A DNA stretch of 64,000 bases from the NCBI RefSeq assembly GCF_016888515.1, contig NZ_JAFEJK010000001.1, positions 1,335,475-1,399,474 of the forward strand, in the 5' to 3' direction. The notes below the pieces were generated by a model, which had not been told where the DNA came from, made no database searches, and saw only the letters and a list, made by a program, of their open reading frames with translations. The translations under genes were made by a program, and so were the position numbers. Every line of letters starts with the position of its first letter. Positions within the stretch are counted from its first letter, which is position 1. Of the stretch, positions 53,620 to 61,152 are shown one piece after another. Source of the DNA: Shimia biformata. Lineage in GTDB: Bacteria > Pseudomonadota > Alphaproteobacteria > Rhodobacterales > Rhodobacteraceae.

Positions 53620-54277
53620 CGCAATGCAGGCAGTAATCGAGGCCCTTCGCGACCACTTTCGCGTTGATCATCTTGTCTACCACTGGGTCGATTCCGCTGG
53701 CGACCAATATGGATGCGGCACCTATTCGGACGACTGGCGCGACCGTTACATCGAACAGAATTACGTCCGGCTCGATCCGGTGATTATCGGCTGTTACAGC
53801 CGGTTTCACCCTGTCGACTGGAAGCGTCTGGACTGGTCCGGCAAGGCGGTGCGCGCGTTTCAGGCCGAAGCGATCGAATACGGGGTTGGCAACCAGGGGT
53901 ACTCAATCCCGATCCGCGGGCCGAACGGCCAGTTCGCCCTGTTCACGGCCAGCCATAATTGCGACGATCAGGCCTGGACTGTGTTCATTGAAAAGAACCG
54001 CCGCGACCTTTTGCTGATTGCGCATGAATTCAATCGTAAGGCGCTTGAGTTCGAACCCGACCGCGCCCCCGAAGTGGCACGTCAATTGTCGCCACGAGAG
54101 ATCGACGCGATGACCTTGCTTGCGATGGGGTACAACCGCGCCCAGGTCGCCGACTCCCTGTCGATTTCGGAACATACGCTGCGGGTCTATATCGAAAGCG
54201 CGCGGGCCAAACTGGGGGCAATGAACACAACCCATGCGGTAGCACGGGCGCTCAGCCGGGGCCTGATCGTGGTGTGA
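53564..54277 (+). CDS. luxR: LuxR family autoinducer-responsive transcriptional regulator
   Basis: 237 residues from the ATG at 53564, with only weak ribosome-site match; overlap with the small gene upstream would supply ribosomes. The autoinducer-binding domain (about 15-165) retains the key positions W58 and Y62, D71-P72 and W86 (DDWRDRYIEQNYVRLDP and FHPVDW), corresponding to the acyl-homoserine lactone pocket. The C-terminal LuxR helix-turn-helix (about 175-235) is LSPREIDAMTLLAMGYNRAQ followed by VADSLSISEHTLRVYIESA. It senses an acyl-homoserine lactone made by LuxI, 100 bp downstream. Its targets are unknown here. Confidence 0.9.
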   Translation: MKTRRETILEQLECAQTPDAMQAVIEALRDHFRVDHLVYHWVDSAGDQYGCGTYSDDWRDRYIEQNYVRLDPVIIGCYSRFHPVDWKRLDWSGKAVRAFQAEAIEYGVGNQGYSIPIRGPNGQFALFTASHNCDDQAWTVFIEKNRRDLLLIAHEFNRKALEFEPDRAPEVARQLSPREIDAMTLLAMGYNRAQVADSLSISEHTLRVYIESARAKLGAMNTTHAVARALSRGLIVV

Positions 54278-54377
54278 TCGAAGGGGGCAAAGGTTAACGC
54301 CGCGCCCAGCCCCGGTAACACAATCCCAACCATGTCTGCCTACACCCTTGCCGTTCCGATTTGGCAAGGAGGGCGAC

Positions 54378-55031
54378 ATGCTTCGGTACCTTTATGGCGA
54401 TGAACTGGAAAGCCATCCGGTCCTGTCCCGCACAATGTTTGAGGACCGGGCCTGGCAATTCCGAACCCGGCAGGGATGGGATGTCGAGGTGGATGAAACG
54501 GGTCAGGAGCGCGACCAATATGACGCGATGAACCCGCTTTATGTCATTTGGGAGCGTCCCGACGGCCGGCATGGCGGCTCGATGCGGCTGATGCCTACCA
54601 CCGGACCTTGCATGGTGAACGAGCATTTCAGCCACCTGATGGACGGGCAGCCGATCCAAAGCCCTCTGATCTGGGAATGCACCCGGTTCTGCCTGGCGCC
54701 TGCAGCGGCGACAACGCCATCAGGGGGCGCGGCGCAAGTTGCGGCGGCGCTGATGCTCGCGGGGGGCGAGGTCATGCAGGGGTTCGGGGTTGAACATTTC
54801 ATCGGCGTATTTGATGCGCGTATGACTCGCATCTATCGCATGATCGGCGCGTCCCCCGAGGTTCTGGGCGCCAGCGGGCAGGGTCGCGACCGGATCAGTG
54901 TGGGGCTTTGGGCTTTCTCGCCGTCTGCGCGCCGGCGCGTGGCGCAAAGCGCGGGCCTGTCACCGGCCTTGTCGCGGCACTGGTTCCAGCGGGCTTTTGG
55001 AGCTGGGCACGCGGCGCGGCATGTTGCCTAG
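54378..55031 (+). CDS. luxI: acyl-homoserine lactone synthase LuxI
   Basis: 217 residues from the ATG at 54378, preceded by AAGGAGGG at 5 nt. It makes N-acyl homoserine lactone from SAM and acyl-ACP. The invariant residues all align: R24, F28, W34 (DRAWQFRTRQGW), D46 and D49, R70 (SMRLMPT), F84, E100 and R103 (WECTRF). A longer in-frame TTG start at 54348 is rejected. It lies 100 bp after luxR in the same direction; I see no convincing lux box in that gap, so the pair may be cotranscribed or controlled in another way. The acyl chain length and substituents cannot be told from sequence. Confidence 0.93.
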   Translation: MLRYLYGDELESHPVLSRTMFEDRAWQFRTRQGWDVEVDETGQERDQYDAMNPLYVIWERPDGRHGGSMRLMPTTGPCMVNEHFSHLMDGQPIQSPLIWECTRFCLAPAAATTPSGGAAQVAAALMLAGGEVMQGFGVEHFIGVFDARMTRIYRMIGASPEVLGASGQGRDRISVGLWAFSPSARRRVAQSAGLSPALSRHWFQRAFGAGHAARHVA

Positions 55032-55072
55032 AGGCGCTGGCGCTTCCCACGGTGCGGCTGTAGGGTCGCGCC

Positions 55073-56599
55073 ATGGATACGACCGCGCTCACACTTTCCC
55101 ACGATCAGGCCGAGGCCTATGACCGGATCACCGAGATCCTCAAGGGCGTTGGCGTCGATCTGGACGAGGGGCTTCTGAACCCGCCGCGCGAAGGCAAGGA
55201 AAGTGTCGCTGCCGTGATTGGCAAGGCCGGATCGGGCAAGACTTTGCTTCTGGCCGAACTGGTGAAGGCACTGAACGGGGCCGGGGTCGACATCGTGTCG
55301 GGCGATTACGAGGGGCGCAAACGCAAGGACCGGCGCACGCTGGCGGTGCTGGCGCCGACGAACAAGGCGGCCTTTGTCCTTCGGATGCGCGGTGTGCCCG
55401 CGACCACGATCCACCGCATCATCTATACGCCGGTCTACGACCCGGAATATGAAAAGATCGCCGAATGGCTGGTCGGAAACGGTGAAAAACCCGAGATCGA
55501 GGGCCTGACCGACGAGGCGCTGGAACGCGCCCGCCTGTTTTATCAGGCGCAGAAATCTGTACCCGGTGCGCTGGCTGCGGCGGGTCTGCGCGGGTCGGAT
55601 TTCATCACCGGCTGGAAGCGGCGCGATGACCCGCTGGACATCGGCTTTGTCGACGAAAGCTCGATGCTGGACAACAAGCAGTTCGAGGACCTGAAGGAAA
55701 TCTTCCCGACCTTGCTGCTGTTCGGCGACCCGGCGCAGCTTGCCCCGGTGAACCAGTCCGGCGCGATGGTCTTTGACACTCTGCCGGAGCCCGCAAAGCT
55801 GGAGCTGCACCGCATTCACCGGCAGGATGCCGACAACCCGATCCTCGATCTGGCCCATGCGCTGGCCGACCCGGCGCTTGAATTTCACCATTTCGAACAG
55901 TTGGTTGAGGAAACCGCCAAAAAGGACGACCGCGTCGTCCTTGGCCAGCGGGTCGAGGTTGACCTGATGGCGCGCTCCCCGGTTCTGGTCTGGCGCAATG
56001 CCACGCGCATCCGGCTGATCAACGCGTTCCGCGCTGTGCATGGGGCGCCCGAGGACATGCTGATCGAGGGCGAGCCGCTGATCTGCGACGGCATCGAATT
56101 GCCCTTGAAACACCGCAAGAAACGACTGGACCTTGAAGCGCGAGGCCTGATCAAGGGCGCGCAGGTGATCTATCTTGGACCGGGCCGCAAGCCGGGGTTC
56201 TCGCGCCTGAACGTGATCGGGGCCGAGGATCCGCAGGTTTCCGCCGCCTCGATTGTGAAGATCGAGAAACCGGACGAGGAAGAACCGTTCATCCCCTTTG
56301 CCGCGCGCATGGGGGCGACCTTCCTGCACGGCGCGGCGGTGACGATCCACAAGGCGCAGGGGTCGCAATGGGATGAGGTGCAGGTCTTTGCACCGGACCT
56401 GTTTGTGGCCGCCCGCATGGGCCGGGTCGAGGCCGGGCAACCGTTGTGGAAACGGCTGGCCTATGTCGCCATCACCCGGGCGCAGGAACGCCTGCACTGG
56501 GTCGTGCGCAACCGCCTGTCGCGCCCGTCCGGGCCGCTGCGGGTCGATGATCTGAGAGCGGCCCCGACGCCGCTGAGACTTGAGGGAGAAGAGACATGA
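55073..56599 (+). CDS. RecD2/Dda-like ATP-dependent DNA helicase
   Basis: 508 residues, superfamily 1. Walker A is GKAGSGKTLL (about 50-59), with motif Ia in VLAPTNKAAF, Walker B DIGFVDESSM (about 186-195), motif III FGDPAQLAPV (about 220-229) and the UvrD_C-like motif VTIHKAQGSQWDEV near 424, then VAITRAQERLHWV near 465. This set is that of RecD2/Dda-like helicases and not of full RecD, because RecB and RecC are not present and the N-terminal domain is short. Expected to unwind DNA 5'-3' with ATP. It overlaps the SDR gene by 4 bp (ATGA), so the two form an operon. Start at 55073, 41 bp after luxI. Confidence 0.85.
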   Translation: MDTTALTLSHDQAEAYDRITEILKGVGVDLDEGLLNPPREGKESVAAVIGKAGSGKTLLLAELVKALNGAGVDIVSGDYEGRKRKDRRTLAVLAPTNKAAFVLRMRGVPATTIHRIIYTPVYDPEYEKIAEWLVGNGEKPEIEGLTDEALERARLFYQAQKSVPGALAAAGLRGSDFITGWKRRDDPLDIGFVDESSMLDNKQFEDLKEIFPTLLLFGDPAQLAPVNQSGAMVFDTLPEPAKLELHRIHRQDADNPILDLAHALADPALEFHHFEQLVEETAKKDDRVVLGQRVEVDLMARSPVLVWRNATRIRLINAFRAVHGAPEDMLIEGEPLICDGIELPLKHRKKRLDLEARGLIKGAQVIYLGPGRKPGFSRLNVIGAEDPQVSAASIVKIEKPDEEEPFIPFAARMGATFLHGAAVTIHKAQGSQWDEVQVFAPDLFVAARMGRVEAGQPLWKRLAYVAITRAQERLHWVVRNRLSRPSGPLRVDDLRAAPTPLRLEGEET

Positions 56600-57324
56600 A
56601 TACCATCCTGATCACCGGCGCCAGCAGCGGCATCGGCAAGGCCACTGCCGAAACATTCCTTGATGCCGGGTGGCGGGTCGGGCTGGTCGCGCGGCGGGCC
56701 GCGCCGCTGGACGAGATGGCCGCCAAGTATGAAAACGCCATCGCCCTGCCCGGGGACGTGACCGACCCGGATGCGATGGAGGCCGTGTTCCGGGACTTTG
56801 TCGCACAGGCTGGCCGGTTGGATGTGTTGTTCAACAATGCCGGGATGTTCGGGCAGGGCGGCACCATCGACACGATCCCGGTCTCCGCCTTTGACGAGGT
56901 GGTCGCGGTCAACCTGCGCGGCATGTTCATCTGCGCGCGGCTGGCCTTCCAGCATATGCGCGTGCAGGAACCGCAAGGGGGGCGTATCATCAACAACGGA
57001 TCGATCTCGGCGCATGTCCCGCGTGAGGCGTCGGTTTGCTACACCACGACGAAACACGCCATTACCGGCCTGACCCGAAGCTTGTCTCTGGATGGGCGGC
57101 CATTCGACATCGCCTGCGGACAGATCGACATCGGCAATGCCGCGACCGAGATGGTTGCCGCGCAGGCGGCGCGACTGGCGGCGGAAGGCAAGCCCGCACA
57201 GGCCACGATGGACGTCGGCCACGCCGCGCAATCGGTTCTGCACATGGCCGAATTGCCGCTTGCGGCCAATGTCCAGTTCATGACGGTGATGGCAACCAAG
57301 ATGCCCTATATCGGGCGCGGTTGA
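56596..57324 (+). CDS. short-chain dehydrogenase/reductase
   Basis: 242 residues. The NAD(P)-binding TGASSGIGKA is at about 7-16, the NNAG-type motif at LFNNAGMFGQGG (about 77-88), and the catalytic tyrosine and lysine are in CYTTTKHAITG (about 151-161, Y and K four apart), with the serine in NNGSISAHV. This is a classical SDR fold. Its start overlaps the helicase stop by 4 bp. The C-terminal region is not distinctive enough to give the substrate. It ends 9 bp before the convergent TIGR02186 gene. Confidence 0.85.
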   Translation: MNTILITGASSGIGKATAETFLDAGWRVGLVARRAAPLDEMAAKYENAIALPGDVTDPDAMEAVFRDFVAQAGRLDVLFNNAGMFGQGGTIDTIPVSAFDEVVAVNLRGMFICARLAFQHMRVQEPQGGRIINNGSISAHVPREASVCYTTTKHAITGLTRSLSLDGRPFDIACGQIDIGNAATEMVAAQAARLAAEGKPAQATMDVGHAAQSVLHMAELPLAANVQFMTVMATKMPYIGRG

Positions 57325-57333
57325 CGCAGCGCG

Positions 57334-58095
57334 TCAGCCCTGACGCAGAAGGCGGAAGGCAGCCGAGGCGCCCCAGCCGGCGGCAATGGCGATGGCCAGC
57401 GACAGGATGCCATAGGCCAGCGGCATTTCCCGCGAGAGGTTGAACAGCCAGCGTTCCAGCCCAACCTTGCGCACGTCGATCTTGGTCTCGAAATGCGACA
57501 CGACCTCGCCACCACGGGTCAGGAAGATGCGCGTCGGGTAAACCCCTTCGGTCAGGTTAGACGGCATGTCGATCGAGGTGCGGAACAAGGTTTGCTGGTC
57601 GACCTGCACCGCGCCCTCCAGCGTCTGGTAGAGATTGGCATTCTCGCGGATACGGATCACCGCCTGGGTGAAGTCCTGTGCGTTCTGAACTTCCATCGGC
57701 GCGCCAACCATGCGGATCGCCTGCGGGACGGTGATATTGTGCCTCAGGTCTTCGACATTGGTCAGAACGTCACCCAGCGGGGCCGAGGTTGCCACCGCGT
57801 AAAAGCTGGGCGCGTGGTCGATCTCGACCGCGTCGGTATTGACCCAGATGCCGAATTTCTTTTCCTTGCGGCGCACTGTCAGCGGCTTTTGCGGGCCCGA
57901 CACGGTGATGACGACTTCCAGAGGGTCGCCTTTCGGGATCGGGGATTCGCGTTTTACGGCTCCGAAAATCAGGATATCCGACCCGTCGAAATCCGCCGTA
58001 ATCGCAACCTGGTCGCGGCTCAGGCCCAGAACGACCTCTTCCGCCATCGCGGGAAACGCCAGGATCGAGGCAAGGACAACTGCGATCAGCCGCAT
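57334..58095 (-). CDS. TIGR02186 family periplasmic protein with C-terminal membrane anchor
   Basis: 253 residues from the ATG at 58095, one base past the TauE stop (58097-58099), consistent with coupling. A signal peptide (MRLIAVVLASILAFPAMA, residues 1-18) is followed by a beta-rich domain (about 20-215; VLGLSRDQVAITADFDGSDI, then LIFGAVKRE). A C-terminal membrane helix (about 225-245, MPLAYGILSLAIAIAAGWG) anchors it, so it is an inner-membrane protein with its main domain in the periplasm. The TIGR02186 family occurs almost always next to a TauE/SafE gene, as here, and is probably an accessory subunit of that transporter; no function is proven. Confidence 0.85.
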   Translation of the reverse strand: MRLIAVVLASILAFPAMAEEVVLGLSRDQVAITADFDGSDILIFGAVKRESPIPKGDPLEVVITVSGPQKPLTVRRKEKKFGIWVNTDAVEIDHAPSFYAVATSAPLGDVLTNVEDLRHNITVPQAIRMVGAPMEVQNAQDFTQAVIRIRENANLYQTLEGAVQVDQQTLFRTSIDMPSNLTEGVYPTRIFLTRGGEVVSHFETKIDVRKVGLERWLFNLSREMPLAYGILSLAIAIAAGWGASAAFRLLRQG

Positions 58096-58096
58096 C

Positions 58097-59014
58097 TCAG
58101 TGCCCCCCCGCATCGCCAATCGAATAGAGTTCCGACGGCTGCAACAACAAGTCCAGTGCCAGCTTGCCACAGACCACCAGCACCATCAGCGCCAGGAGGA
58201 TGCGCAACTGTTCCGCCTTAAGCCGGGTGCCGATGCGGGTACCGATCTGCGCGCCGACGACGCCGCCGATCAGCAACAGCACCGCCAGCGCCATGTCCAC
58301 GGTATAGTTCGTGGTTGCATGCAGCAGGGTGGTGAAGCCGGTCACGAAAATGATCTGGAACAGCGACGTGCCGACCACGACCTTGGTCGGCATGCCGAGT
58401 AGATAGATCATCGCGGGGACCATGATGAACCCGCCGCCAACCCCCATGATGGCCGCGAGTACGCCGACGCAAAGCCCGACCAGCAGGGGCGGAATGACCG
58501 AGATGTAAAGCCCCGACACCCGGAACCGCATCTTGAATGGCAATCCGTGGATCCAGTTGTGGTTCTTGCGCTTGCGCACGGGGCCGTTCTTTTTCTGGCG
58601 CCGGATCGCATTCAGGCTTTCGATGAACATCAGCCCGCCGATCACGCCAAGAAAGACCACGTAGCAAAGCCGCACAAGCAGGTCCACCTGGCCCATGGAC
58701 TTCAGGTAGTTGAACAGCAACACGCCCAACGCGGCCCCGACAAGGCCCCCAACCAAAAGGACGGTGCCCATTTTCAGGTCCACCGTCCTCCGCTTGAGAT
58801 GTGCAAGCACGCCCGAGAAGGACGAGGCCACGATCTGGTTGGCTTCTGTCGCCACGGCGACTGCGGGTGGAATGCCGATGAAGAACAACAGGGGCGTCAT
58901 CAGAAAGCCGCCGCCAACCCCGAACATGCCCGAAAGTATCCCGACCATGCCGCCCAATCCCAGAAGCAGGAAGGCATTCACGGAAACTTCGGCAATAGGG
59001 AGGTATATTTGCAT
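58097..59014 (-). CDS. TauE/SafE family sulfite/anion exporter
   Basis: 305 residues with about eight to nine predicted membrane helices and the internal repeat typical of the family. The start MQIYLPIAEVSVNAF is directly followed by the first helix. Motif GMFGVGGGFLMTP (about 29-41) and its C-terminal echo MGVGGGFIMVPAM (about 186-198) mark the two halves. It would export an anion such as sulfite or a sulfonate metabolite across the inner membrane. No Shine-Dalgarno precedes the start; the mRNA may be leaderless, with the palindrome at 59024-59037 acting directly on the promoter. It is the first gene of the pair with the TIGR02186 gene. Confidence 0.85.
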   Translation of the reverse strand: MQIYLPIAEVSVNAFLLLGLGGMVGILSGMFGVGGGFLMTPLLFFIGIPPAVAVATEANQIVASSFSGVLAHLKRRTVDLKMGTVLLVGGLVGAALGVLLFNYLKSMGQVDLLVRLCYVVFLGVIGGLMFIESLNAIRRQKKNGPVRKRKNHNWIHGLPFKMRFRVSGLYISVIPPLLVGLCVGVLAAIMGVGGGFIMVPAMIYLLGMPTKVVVGTSLFQIIFVTGFTTLLHATTNYTVDMALAVLLLIGGVVGAQIGTRIGTRLKAEQLRILLALMVLVVCGKLALDLLLQPSELYSIGDAGGH

Positions 59015-59023
59015 GTTATCTGT

Positions 59024-59037
59024 TAGCGTGAACGCTA
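59024..59037. promoter_or_regulatory. 6-2-6 palindrome directly before the TauE start
   Basis: TAGCGT (59024-59029), GA, ACGCTA (59032-59037) lies 10-23 bp upstream of the TauE start codon, in the place of a promoter -10 or ribosome site. Likely an operator for a repressor of the TauE-TIGR02186 pair. The rest of 59038-59092 holds a separate hairpin and no gene. Confidence 0.45.
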
Positions 59038-59049
59038 CAGAATTTGCAA

Positions 59050-59090
59050 CCTGCCAGCGCCGTGAAAAACGCTGGCAGGCGTCATTTTTT
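59050..59090. terminator. hairpin after the ABC permease operon
   Basis: A perfect 10-bp stem, CCTGCCAGCG (59050-59059) / CGCTGGCAGG (59070-59079), with a 10-nt loop. On the plus strand a run of six T follows (59085-59090); on the minus strand, the direction of the upstream ABC operon, there is no strong T-run. It could be a terminator for that operon, but that direction is not convincing from sequence alone. Confidence 0.5.
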
Positions 59091-59092
59091 CG

Positions 59093-60058
59093 TCAGCGCT
59101 CTTTGACGTATGGCTCACCGCCGGCACGGGGCGGGATGGCCCGGCCGACAAAACCTGCCAGGATGACCACGGTCAGGATATAGGGCAGGGCATCCATGAC
59201 CTGGACGGGAATCACGAAACTGCCAAGGTCGATGTTCTGATAGCGCAACGCCACGGCCTGCAAGAGACCGAACAGCAAACAGGCCGATAGCGCGTACCAT
59301 GGCCGCCACTTGGCAAAGATCAGCGCCGCCAGCGCGATAAAGCCGCGACCGGCAGTCATGTCCTTGACGAACCCGGCCTGAAGCGCGGTGGCAAGATAGG
59401 CACCCGCGATGCCGCACAGCACGCCGCAGATCAGAACCGCCGCATAGCGCAGTGCGACTACCGAAACCCCGGCTGTGTCCACGGCGGCCGGGTTCTCGCC
59501 CACCGCGCGCAGGCGCAGGCCGAAACGGGTGCGATAAAGCAGCCACCACGTCCCCGGCACCATCAGGAAGGCGAGGTAGACAAGGATCGAATGGCCCGAG
59601 ATCAGCTCGTGATAGATCGGGCCAAGGATCGGCACGTTTTGCAGGGTTTCCGCCAGCGGCAAGGTGATCGGATCGAACCGCGCGGCGCCCGTCAGGGAGG
59701 GCGTGCGGCCGCCTTGGGCAAACCAGCTTTGCGCCACAAGGACGGTCATCCCGGCGGCCAGGAAGTTGATTGCCACACCCGAGATCAACTGATTGCCCCG
59801 GAAGGTGATCGAGGCCAGCCCGTGCAGGATGCTAAGGACCACAGACGCCCCGATCCCCGCCAGCAGCCCCAGCCAGACCGAACCGGACATATAGGCCACC
59901 GCCGCCGAGAAAAAGGCGGCGGCCAGCATCTTGCCCTCAAGCCCGATGTCGAAAATCCCGGCGCGTTCCGAGTAAAGTCCGGCAAGACAGGCCAGCAACA
60001 GCGGCGTTGCCAGGCGGACGGTCGAGTCGAGGACCTGGAGAAGGGTCATGAAGTCCAT
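59093..60058 (-). CDS. ABC transporter permease (nucleoside/BMP type, second permease)
   Basis: 321 residues from the ATG at 60058, which overlaps the stop of the first permease by one base. About eight to nine membrane helices. The BPD_transp_2 family pattern is present: SERAGIFDIGLEGKMLA (about 31-47) and NFLAAGMTVLVAQSWF (about 95-110), with the ATPase-contacting EAA-like loop GLRLRAVGENPAAVDTAGVS (about 180-200). It is the second permease of a BmpA/PnrA-type uptake system, likely for nucleosides or related purine compounds. Five-gene unit, all leftward, ending here. Confidence 0.88.
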   Translation of the reverse strand: MDFMTLLQVLDSTVRLATPLLLACLAGLYSERAGIFDIGLEGKMLAAAFFSAAVAYMSGSVWLGLLAGIGASVVLSILHGLASITFRGNQLISGVAINFLAAGMTVLVAQSWFAQGGRTPSLTGAARFDPITLPLAETLQNVPILGPIYHELISGHSILVYLAFLMVPGTWWLLYRTRFGLRLRAVGENPAAVDTAGVSVVALRYAAVLICGVLCGIAGAYLATALQAGFVKDMTAGRGFIALAALIFAKWRPWYALSACLLFGLLQAVALRYQNIDLGSFVIPVQVMDALPYILTVVILAGFVGRAIPPRAGGEPYVKER

Positions 60059-61152
60059 CACGCGTCTCCTTTCCGCATCGACAGGAACAGCTTTTCAAGC
60101 GGCATCCGCACCATATTGTCCAATGCGCCCGTGAACAGGATCACCAGCGCCTGGATCACCACGATCAATTCGCGCGGGATATTGGTCCACAAGGCCAGTT
60201 CCGCTCCGCCCTGATAGAGGAACCCAAACAGGATCGCGGCAAGGAAGACCCCAAATGGGTGGTTGCGTCCCATCAGCGCCACCGCGATGCCGATGAACCC
60301 GGCCCCTTCCGTCGAGTTCAGGACAAGCCGCTCGCTTTCGCCCATGGTGGTGTTGACCGACATCAGCCCGGCCAGCGCGCCCGAGATCAGCATCGCGATG
60401 ATGGTGATGCGGACGGGCGAGATACCGGCATATTTCGCCCCGCTTTCTGAAAAGCCGAAGGCGCGGATTTCATATCCCAGCCTTGTGCGCCAGATCAGGT
60501 ACCAGACCAGCACGCAGGCGGCCAGGGCGATGAAGAAGGTCACGTTGGCCGGGGCGCCACGGAACATGATGTTGTCCGCGGTTGAGAACATGTCGCGGAA
60601 CGACGGCAGGTGTGTCGCTTCCGGGAAGGTCGCCGTTGCCGGGTCCATCGAGCGCGGCGGGCGCAGGACGTTGACCAGCATATAGTTCAGAAGCGCGGCC
60701 GCGATAAAGTTGAACATGATCGTGGTGATCACGATGTGGCTGCCCCGTTTGGCCTGCAGATAGGCCGGGATCAAGGCCCAGAGTGCGCCAAAGACGGCGG
60801 CCCCGACCGACGCCCCGATCAGCGCCAGAGACCAGTGCGGCCACGGGATGAACAGGCAGACATAAGCGACGCCAAGCCCGGCAAACATCGCCTGGCCCTC
60901 GCCACCGATGTTGAAGATACGGGCATGGAAGGCGACCGCCACGGCCAGCCCGGTGAACATGAAGTTGGTGGCATAATAGAGGGTATACCCCCATCCGGCC
61001 GAGCGCATCAGCGCCCCGTCCACCATCAGCTTGAACGCCGCCCAGGGGTTTTCACCGATGGCAAGGATCACCAGCGCCGACAGGATCGCAGCCAGCAAAA
61101 GCGAGATCAGCGGGATCAGGACCACGTCGGCCCATTGTGGCATCTTGTTCAT
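60058..61152 (-). CDS. ABC transporter permease (nucleoside/BMP type, first permease)
   Basis: 364 residues with about ten predicted membrane helices; BPD_transp_2 family. FHARIFNIGGEGQAMFAGLG (about 75-94) and GYEIRAFGFSESGAKYAGIS (about 227-246) are the conserved inner-side loop segments. It is larger than the second permease, as usual in this transporter class, with which it forms a heterodimer around the substrate path. It overlaps the ATPase gene by 4 bp and the second permease by one base, so all three are coupled. No ligand can be fixed from sequence. Confidence 0.88.
   Translation of the reverse strand: MNKMPQWADVVLIPLISLLLAAILSALVILAIGENPWAAFKLMVDGALMRSAGWGYTLYYATNFMFTGLAVAVAFHARIFNIGGEGQAMFAGLGVAYVCLFIPWPHWSLALIGASVGAAVFGALWALIPAYLQAKRGSHIVITTIMFNFIAAALLNYMLVNVLRPPRSMDPATATFPEATHLPSFRDMFSTADNIMFRGAPANVTFFIALAACVLVWYLIWRTRLGYEIRAFGFSESGAKYAGISPVRITIIAMLISGALAGLMSVNTTMGESERLVLNSTEGAGFIGIAVALMGRNHPFGVFLAAILFGFLYQGGAELALWTNIPRELIVVIQALVILFTGALDNMVRMPLEKLFLSMRKGDA

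Noticed and set aside
54278-54377. lux box between luxR and luxI
   Set aside because: The closest candidate (TGT-6-ACA within 54334-54345) is shorter than the standard 20-bp box and lacks the conserved outer arms.
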